A DNA stretch of 9,726 nt from an uncultured Bacillota bacterium. Its GTDB lineage: Bacteria; Bacillota; JAAYKD01. The position numbers and the translations under genes are program-made. Shown here piece by piece: positions 5,950-9,726 of the stretch (position 1 is its first letter; each line of letters opens with the position of its first letter). The notes beneath the pieces were generated by a model. It was given only the letters and a program-made list of their open reading frames with translations. It made no database searches and had not been told where the DNA came from. The stretch spans positions 1 to 9,726 of the forward strand of contig CALCNS010000101.1 in NCBI GenBank assembly GCA_937897315.1, written 5' to 3'.

Positions 5950-7317
5950 TTATTCAATCGGATATCCTAATGCATTCCATACAGAGGTACCTCCCAAGAC
6001 ATTCATCACTTCGATATCGTTACGCTTTTGTAGAAACAGACTTGCAGCTAGCAAGGATCGATTTCCACTATTACATATAAATGCCACCGGTTTATTGACA
6101 GGTATCTCAGTTGCTCTAGCACGAACATCTGGAGCCGGCATATGCATAGAGTCGAGTATATGGAATGTATCCCATTCACTCTTCAATCTGGTATCTACTA
6201 AAGTAACCTCTTCCTTCTCCAACTTTTCACGTAGCTCCTCAATAGAAATACTCGCCAATCTAGAAGTTCTAAACCCTTTCATCGCAAACCCGTTCATACC
6301 ACCCTTTAGATAGCCTTTGACTCGATCGAGACCTACGCTATAAAGACCTTTACAGGCTATTTCTACATCATTCTCAGAATCTGCAACCAATAAAATCGTT
6401 GGATCTGGTGGTAGTACCCATCCAGCAAAGGTAGCAAAATTCCCACGCAAGCTCAACCCATAGGCATTTGGAATATGTGCAGAAGCAAACGGAAGTACAT
6501 CTCTGGTATCCACAACGATCGCCCCTGCATCCATTTCCTCTTTGAACTCCTTAGGCAATAACGCCTTTGGTTTTTCGAGATATTGTGTATTGGCAGGTCC
6601 CAATCGGTTCATTTCCGAACATCGCGAAAAGTGATCGGGGGCTTCCGGCATATCTTTCAGAAAGCTGTCTACAAATGCCTCAAGAGGATGTAGTTTCATC
6701 GCTTCGTTGTGGATGCGCTCTGTTCCTAAAGTAGAAGACAGTTTGGAGGATAATGCCTTCCCACAGAGAGATCCCGCTCCGTGTGCAGGATACACTTCGA
6801 TATTGTCTCCATAGGCTTCGATTTTTCGTAAACTATGATACAACTGGATAGCCAATTGATTCTTCTTCGTCGGGAATAAATCGGGCCGTCCGGCATCTCC
6901 GATTAAAAGAGTATCACCAGTAAAAGCCAAAACAAATTCAGGCCCACGTGTGGTGTCTGCAACCAAGAAAACAGAACAATCAGGGGTATGCCCCGGTGTA
7001 TCCAGCATCTTTATGTGAAAAGAATCGATTTGCCATTCCTCACCATCCTCAAGTGCATGATGATTGAATAAGGCATTCGCGGTTTTTGACATATAAATCG
7101 TTGCACCGGTTCGCTCTGCTAATTCGATATGACCGGAAACAAAATCCGCATGAAGATGTGTTTCCAGTATGGCGATTATCGGTAGCTGATATCCTAATGC
7201 CGCATCCAAATACACCTGTACATCTCGAGCAGGATCGATAACAATGCAACCATTCTCTCCCCCAAGAATATAGGAACAATGCGCCAGTCCCGGAGTATAG
7301 ATTTGCTTGAAATCCAT
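5950..7317 (-). CDS. MBL-fold/double-rhodanese protein, persulfide dioxygenase-sulfurtransferase-like
   Basis: This 455-residue cytoplasmic protein fuses a metallo-beta-lactamase domain (about 1-235) to two rhodanese domains (about 250-350 and 355-455), as in CstB/Blh-type proteins. The MBL part has T-HLHADF (53-59), H110 (TPGH), D135 (TGD) and H179 (PAHG). The DF replacing DH after HxHxD fits the single-iron ETHE1/persulfide dioxygenase group rather than dinuclear zinc hydrolases. The first rhodanese has no cysteine in its active loop (VADSEND, 311-317) and is probably structural. The second has a complete loop CNSGNRS with Cys415. Cys185 lies just after H179 and could be a sulfur relay. Expected chemistry is oxidation of a persulfide with sulfur transfer to sulfite or thiosulfate; this is inferred. 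The ATG has AGAGGTG 5 nt upstream. The gene follows the permease by 28 nt and leads directly into the YeeE pair. Confidence 0.9.
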   Translation of the reverse strand: MDFKQIYTPGLAHCSYILGGENGCIVIDPARDVQVYLDAALGYQLPIIAILETHLHADFVSGHIELAERTGATIYMSKTANALFNHHALEDGEEWQIDSFHIKMLDTPGHTPDCSVFLVADTTRGPEFVLAFTGDTLLIGDAGRPDLFPTKKNQLAIQLYHSLRKIEAYGDNIEVYPAHGAGSLCGKALSSKLSSTLGTERIHNEAMKLHPLEAFVDSFLKDMPEAPDHFSRCSEMNRLGPANTQYLEKPKALLPKEFKEEMDAGAIVVDTRDVLPFASAHIPNAYGLSLRGNFATFAGWVLPPDPTILLVADSENDVEIACKGLYSVGLDRVKGYLKGGMNGFAMKGFRTSRLASISIEELREKLEKEEVTLVDTRLKSEWDTFHILDSMHMPAPDVRARATEIPVNKPVAFICNSGNRSLLAASLFLQKRNDIEVMNVLGGTSVWNALGYPIE

Positions 7318-7345
7318 AACAACACCTCTTCTTTCATTTTTTTAT

Positions 7346-8611
7346 TTAGCTCCACACCAACCAAATGACTAATGTAGCAAGAATGGAGGAAAAACCCGCT
7401 ATCGCTAATCCTTTATGGATAAATTCCGAGGAAGTGAAGCCCATTTCTCCCTGAACCACCAATGTGACCTTGTTAGTAGGGATTAAAATACTTAAACTTG
7501 CACCGGCAGCCACAGCCATCAGTAGTGCGTCTAAAGGAATCGCCAAGGATCCTGTTTGATTTAGTTGAACCATAATGGGCGATACGATCACCGCAGCAAC
7601 AGCATTGTCCATGACATTAGCCAAAGCACAGGTGATAAGAACGATAAGAAATAGAGTCCATAAAGTTGGTAATAGCGTGAGCATAGGGGTAAGCAATTCC
7701 ACTAATGCTACAAATGAACCATTGCTCTGCATGATAGTGGATACACTCAGCATACAACCCACAATGACGAGAACCGAAAGATTCAGACTGTCATACGCCT
7801 TTCGAACATCCAGGACTCCTGCTGCACCCCATAACACAATCAACGCACCAAAAGCTAAAACGGGCGGTAGCAGACCTATAGCAGTGATCCATATGGCAGG
7901 AATCAGGGGAAGGATGACCCACGAAATTTTCCGCGTGTCACGTGCTGGCAATGGGGGTAAAGAAGATAAATCTATCTCTTTTGCGGCTTTCTCAAAAGGA
8001 GGGTGCAGAATCCAACCACACTCTTCACATACGAAGAGGAATAGTACGCCCACCATGATAATCGTCATTCCGTGAGGTAAAAAATCAAAGATTCGAAAAA
8101 ACATACCTATCGCTTGCCCGCGAAATGAAGATACGATTAAGTTTGATCCGGTGCCGATAAGAGTAGCCGAACCTCCCAATAAAGCGGCATATGCCAGTGC
8201 CAAGCCGAAATCACTCTCTTTTGCTCCAACGCGTTCTGCCATGCGTTTGGAGGTAGGAATTAATAACCCCACTGCACCGACATTGTTCATGAAAGCAGAC
8301 AGGGAAGCCGTTGTCAAAAAAATCACGAGGAGTTGAATTCTTGGATTATAGATTCTCAGTTGTATTGCCCGTCCTAGTCCAATAAAAAGACCCGAATCTG
8401 TCACAACCTGACTTAAAATCAAGACTACTGCTATTGTAAATAGTGCAGGGGAAGCAAATCCACTAAATAGTAAGACCGGTTGCACCATACCACTAAGTCC
8501 AAAGAATAGCAATCCACAGAAAGCAGCTACATCAAAGCGCACTCGATGGCTGAGAACTGCCAGTATAATAGAAATCAGCACCGCCCAAGACATAAGAATC
8601 TCATGATTCAA
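7346..8611 (-). CDS. SLC13/ArsB-like ion transporter superfamily permease, substrate unknown
   Basis: This 421-residue polytopic membrane protein has two similar halves of the ion-transporter (CitM/ArsB/SLC13) fold. The first half carries AFMNNVGAVGLLIPTSKRMA (106-125) and LLGGSATLIGTGSNLIVSS (144-162). The second carries ALANVMDNAVAAVIVSPI (329-346) and AAGASLSILIPTNKVTLVV (368-386). Many bacterial relatives insert two RCK (TrkA_C) domains between the halves; here there is only a linker of about 35 residues (195-230), starting with Cys-Glu-Glu-Cys. The start is probably TTG (8609-8611), with a weak GGGGGTG 9 nt upstream; ATG at 8591-8593 is an alternative that would drop six residues. It leads the sulfur module, so an oxyanion such as sulfite, sulfate, thiosulfate or a sulfonate is a reasonable guess, but the sequence alone does not fix the substrate or direction. 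Confidence 0.85.
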   Translation of the reverse strand: MNHEILMSWAVLISIILAVLSHRVRFDVAAFCGLLFFGLSGMVQPVLLFSGFASPALFTIAVVLILSQVVTDSGLFIGLGRAIQLRIYNPRIQLLVIFLTTASLSAFMNNVGAVGLLIPTSKRMAERVGAKESDFGLALAYAALLGGSATLIGTGSNLIVSSFRGQAIGMFFRIFDFLPHGMTIIMVGVLFLFVCEECGWILHPPFEKAAKEIDLSSLPPLPARDTRKISWVILPLIPAIWITAIGLLPPVLAFGALIVLWGAAGVLDVRKAYDSLNLSVLVIVGCMLSVSTIMQSNGSFVALVELLTPMLTLLPTLWTLFLIVLITCALANVMDNAVAAVIVSPIMVQLNQTGSLAIPLDALLMAVAAGASLSILIPTNKVTLVVQGEMGFTSSEFIHKGLAIAGFSSILATLVIWLVWS

Positions 8612-8620
8612 AGGGTCTTA

Positions 8621-8627
8621 CACCCCC
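8621..8627 (-). promoter_or_regulatory. Weak ribosome binding site for the permease TTG start
   Basis: GGGGGTG on the minus strand ends 9 nt before TTG 8609-8611. It is weaker than the other sites in the window. It favours TTG because nothing comparable precedes the downstream ATG 8591-8593. Confidence 0.5.
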
Positions 8628-8648
8628 ATTTCTTTACGAATATGAAAG

Positions 8649-8675
8649 GAAGTTGCCCCATTGTGGTGCAACTTC
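8649..8675 (-). terminator. Hairpin between mscL and the permease, possible weak terminator
   Basis: On the minus strand GAAGTTGC (8668-8675) pairs perfectly with GCAACTTC (8649-8656) around an 11-nt loop. It is followed by CTTTCATATT, a poor U-tract. It starts 8 nt after the mscL stop. It could be a leaky terminator or a processing/stability hairpin; no convincing promoter for the permease lies in the gap 8612-8683. Confidence 0.5.
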
Positions 8676-8683
8676 AGAAACTA

Positions 8684-9082
8684 CTATTTTTGTTGTTTCA
8701 GTAGGTCCCGGATTTCTTCCAACAAAACACTTTCTTTGCTTGGGGCAGGCGGGGCCGGCGGGGCCTTAACTTCTTTTTTCTTCATCGAATTCATGGCTTT
8801 GATTACCAAAAACAAAGTGAAAGCAATAATAAGGAAATCTACAATCATCTGAATGAACGAGCCATAACGAATGGCTACTTCCGCCACTTCTCCCACAGCG
8901 GGAACCAAAATCCATTTTAAGTCCGAGAAGTTTACACCACCCAAAATCAAACCTATGACTGGCATCAAGAGATCATTCACCAACGAGCTGACAATTTTAC
9001 CAAAAGCGCCTCCAATAATCACGCCAACTGCCAAATCCACTACATTGCCTCTCATGGCAAATTCCTTAAACTGTTTTAACAT
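8684..9082 (-). CDS. mscL: Large-conductance mechanosensitive channel
   Basis: MscL forms a homopentameric pore in the cytoplasmic membrane that opens under high tension during osmotic downshock. The 132-residue product is of normal length. It has the N-terminal amphipathic helix ([19 protein letters not shown], 2-20), the family signature [18 protein letters not shown] (24-41) within TM1 (about 14-45), a short periplasmic loop, TM2 (about 76-97), a basic cluster KKK at 101-103, a Pro/Ala linker (107-114) and the C-terminal bundle helix (117-131). ATG 9080-9082 is chosen because GGAGG (9091-9095) is 8 nt upstream and the product matches the family from its first residue; the in-frame ATG eight codons earlier adds nothing conserved. 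A strong promoter is present at 9190-9218. Confidence 0.97.
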   Translation of the reverse strand: MLKQFKEFAMRGNVVDLAVGVIIGGAFGKIVSSLVNDLLMPVIGLILGGVNFSDLKWILVPAVGEVAEVAIRYGSFIQMIVDFLIIAFTLFLVIKAMNSMKKKEVKAPPAPPAPSKESVLLEEIRDLLKQQK

Positions 9083-9189
9083 GATCGTAGCCTCCAGTAT
9101 TTTCATCCTACCTGTTCGTCTTGACTCTCACAAGAAAAAATGGTATATTTTACCGAATTCTTTATTTTTCTTCGAGTCCAAGCATTTTT

Positions 9190-9218
9190 AGTATAACAAA
9201 AGACATAATAGAAGTCAA
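9190..9218 (-). promoter_or_regulatory. Strong sigma-A promoter for mscL
   Basis: On the minus strand TTGACT (9213-9218) and TATACT (9190-9195) are exactly 17 bp apart. The -35 begins one base after the T-tract of the tRNA terminator. Transcription would start near 9183, giving a 5' untranslated region of about 100 nt; I see only weak hairpins in it and no known riboswitch. Confidence 0.85.
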
Positions 9219-9219
9219 C

Positions 9220-9247
9220 AAAAAAACAACCGGCGATAGACCGGTTG
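9220..9247 (-). terminator. Rho-independent terminator of the tRNA operon
   Basis: On the minus strand CAACCGG (9241-9247) pairs with CCGGTTG (9227-9233) around a 7-nt loop, followed by seven T (9220-9226). It lies 23 nt beyond the CCA end of the last tRNA. Confidence 0.95.
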
Positions 9248-9270
9248 CCCTCATTCATGTAATAGTGGAG

Positions 9271-9346
9271 TGGAGCTGATGATCGGGATTGAACCGATGA
9301 CCTTATCCTTACCAAGGATACGCTCTACCGACTGAGCTACATCAGC
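9271..9346 (-). tRNA. tRNA-Thr (anticodon GGT), copy 1
   Basis: A 76-nt cloverleaf with acceptor GCTGATG/CATCAGC, anticodon loop TTGGTAA (anticodon GGT, 9311-9313), T-loop TTCAATC, discriminator U and encoded CCA. It is identical to the copy at 9434-9509. It reads ACC and ACU codons. Its UCCA end is complementary to the UGGA bulge of the thrS T-box in this window. It is the last gene of the tRNA operon. Confidence 0.97.
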
Positions 9347-9350
9347 ATGT

Positions 9351-9427
<77 letters not shown>

Positions 9428-9433
9428 ATGATC

Positions 9434-9509
9434 TGGAGCTGATGATCGGGATTGAACCGATGACCTTATCCTTACCAAGGATACGCTCTACCGACTGAGC
9501 TACATCAGC
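9434..9509 (-). tRNA. tRNA-Thr (anticodon GGT), copy 2
   Basis: Identical over its full 76 nt to the gene at 9271-9346, with anticodon GGT, discriminator U and encoded CCA. It lies between tRNA-Gly and tRNA-fMet. The identity points to recent duplication or gene conversion. Confidence 0.97.
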
Positions 9510-9516
9510 AAAAAAA

Positions 9517-9590
9517 TGGAGCGGGAGACGGGAATCGAACCCGCACGACCGGCTTGGAAGGCCGGGACTCTACCTTTGAGCTACTCCCGC
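9517..9590 (-). tRNA. tRNA-Gly (anticodon TCC)
   Basis: A 74-nt cloverleaf with acceptor GCGGGAG/CTCCCGC, anticodon stem CCGGC/GCCGG around CTTCCAA (anticodon TCC, 9556-9558), T-loop TTCGATT, discriminator U and encoded CCA. The D stem ends in a G-U pair. It lies 7 nt upstream of tRNA-Thr copy 2 in transcription order. Confidence 0.96.
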
Positions 9591-9597
9591 ATAGGAT

Positions 9598-9654
9598 AAC
9601 CCGCTGTTCGGCGGGGTGTTTCGCTTTCGAGCGATTCCTCGCTGGTAAGCGAGG
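9598..9654. other. Three successive hairpins in the tRNA-Tyr/tRNA-Gly spacer
   Basis: The 84-nt spacer 9591-9674 is far longer than the other spacers in the cluster (4-7 nt). It holds three perfect stems: CCCGC/GCGGG (9600-9604 with 9611-9615), TCGCT/AGCGA around TTCG (9621-9625 with 9630-9634), and CCTCGCT/AGCGAGG around GGTA (9637-9643 with 9648-9654). None is followed by a T-run on the minus strand; on the plus strand the last is followed by TTTT. The role is unknown; RNA processing or attenuation are options. Confidence 0.6.
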
Positions 9655-9674
9655 TTTTAACTAGCAAGTAAAAT

Positions 9675-9726
9675 TGGTGGTGGGAGCTGGATTCGAACCA
9701 GCGAAAGCAGTGCTAGCAGATTTACA
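9675..9726 (-). tRNA. tRNA-Tyr (anticodon GTA), 3' part only
   Basis: The gene runs off the window. Visible parts are the anticodon loop from U33 (anticodon GTA, 9723-9725), the 3' side of the anticodon stem, a class II long variable arm (AGC/GCT stem), T arm GCTGG/CCAGC with loop TTCGAAT, 3' acceptor strand TCCCACC, discriminator A and encoded CCA. The GTA anticodon with a long variable arm identifies tyrosine. Confidence 0.93.

Noticed and set aside
5882..6313. 143-codon open frame on the plus strand
   Set aside because: It is antisense to the YeeE and MBL-rhodanese genes and resembles no family; both opposite-strand genes are well supported.
7575..8075. 166-codon open frame on the plus strand
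   Set aside because: It lies antisense to the permease, has a low-complexity Thr/Ser/Arg-rich composition and no recognisable domain; it mirrors the hydrophobic codons of the real gene.
9083..9183. Riboswitch in the mscL 5' untranslated region
   Set aside because: Only short weak inverted repeats (GGTA/TACC, CTTG/CAAG) are present, with no known riboswitch core.
9103..9315. 70-codon open frame on the minus strand overlapping tRNA-Thr and the terminator
   Set aside because: It runs from within a tRNA through a rho-independent terminator and the mscL promoter; it is not coding.

Overview
All identified genes lie on the minus strand, so the window reads from its right end to its left. The organism looks like a member of the Bacillota. 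The evidence is strong purine-rich Shine-Dalgarno sites before nearly every gene, a T-box leader before thrS, tRNA genes with encoded CCA ends, and an EF-Tu carrying a four-cysteine insertion that I associate with Clostridia of the Desulfotomaculum/Desulfitobacterium kind. The last point is memory-based and tentative. An arginine deiminase and sulfur-handling genes suit an anaerobic or microaerobic life, but that is inference.

Region by region in transcription order: (1) 9271-9726, a tRNA cluster Tyr(GTA, cut by the window edge)-Gly(TCC)-Thr(GGT)-fMet(CAT)-Thr(GGT), closed by a strong terminator at 9220-9247. (2) 8684-9082, mscL, with a near-consensus promoter just beyond that terminator. (3) 8611 down to 5001, a compact sulfur module: an ion-transporter-superfamily permease (SLC13/ArsB-like, no RCK insert), a metallo-beta-lactamase/double-rhodanese persulfide dioxygenase-like enzyme, and a translationally coupled pair of half-size YeeE/YedE sulfur-transport proteins. 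A long hairpin terminator follows at 4946-4994. (4) 3560-4780, arcA (arginine deiminase), without arcB, arcC or arcD beside it. (5) 3245-3548, a thrS promoter and complete T-box leader with mutually exclusive antiterminator and terminator. (6) 1340-3244, thrS. (7) 3-1205, tuf (EF-Tu) from a TTG start, with its own promoter; its end is 2 bases from the window edge.

Two themes tie the window together. One is translation: the T-box bulge 5'-UGGA of thrS is complementary to the 5'-UCCA 3' end of both tRNA-Thr genes encoded here, and thrS is followed by tuf with no clear terminator between them. The other is sulfur: permease, persulfide-type dioxygenase/sulfurtransferase and YeeE pair look like one uptake/oxidation or detoxification unit for thiosulfate or sulfane sulfur. 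The best candidate for something undescribed is that sulfur module, in particular its permease of unknown substrate. Second-rank items are a divergent arginine deiminase and a set of three hairpins between tRNA-Tyr and tRNA-Gly.
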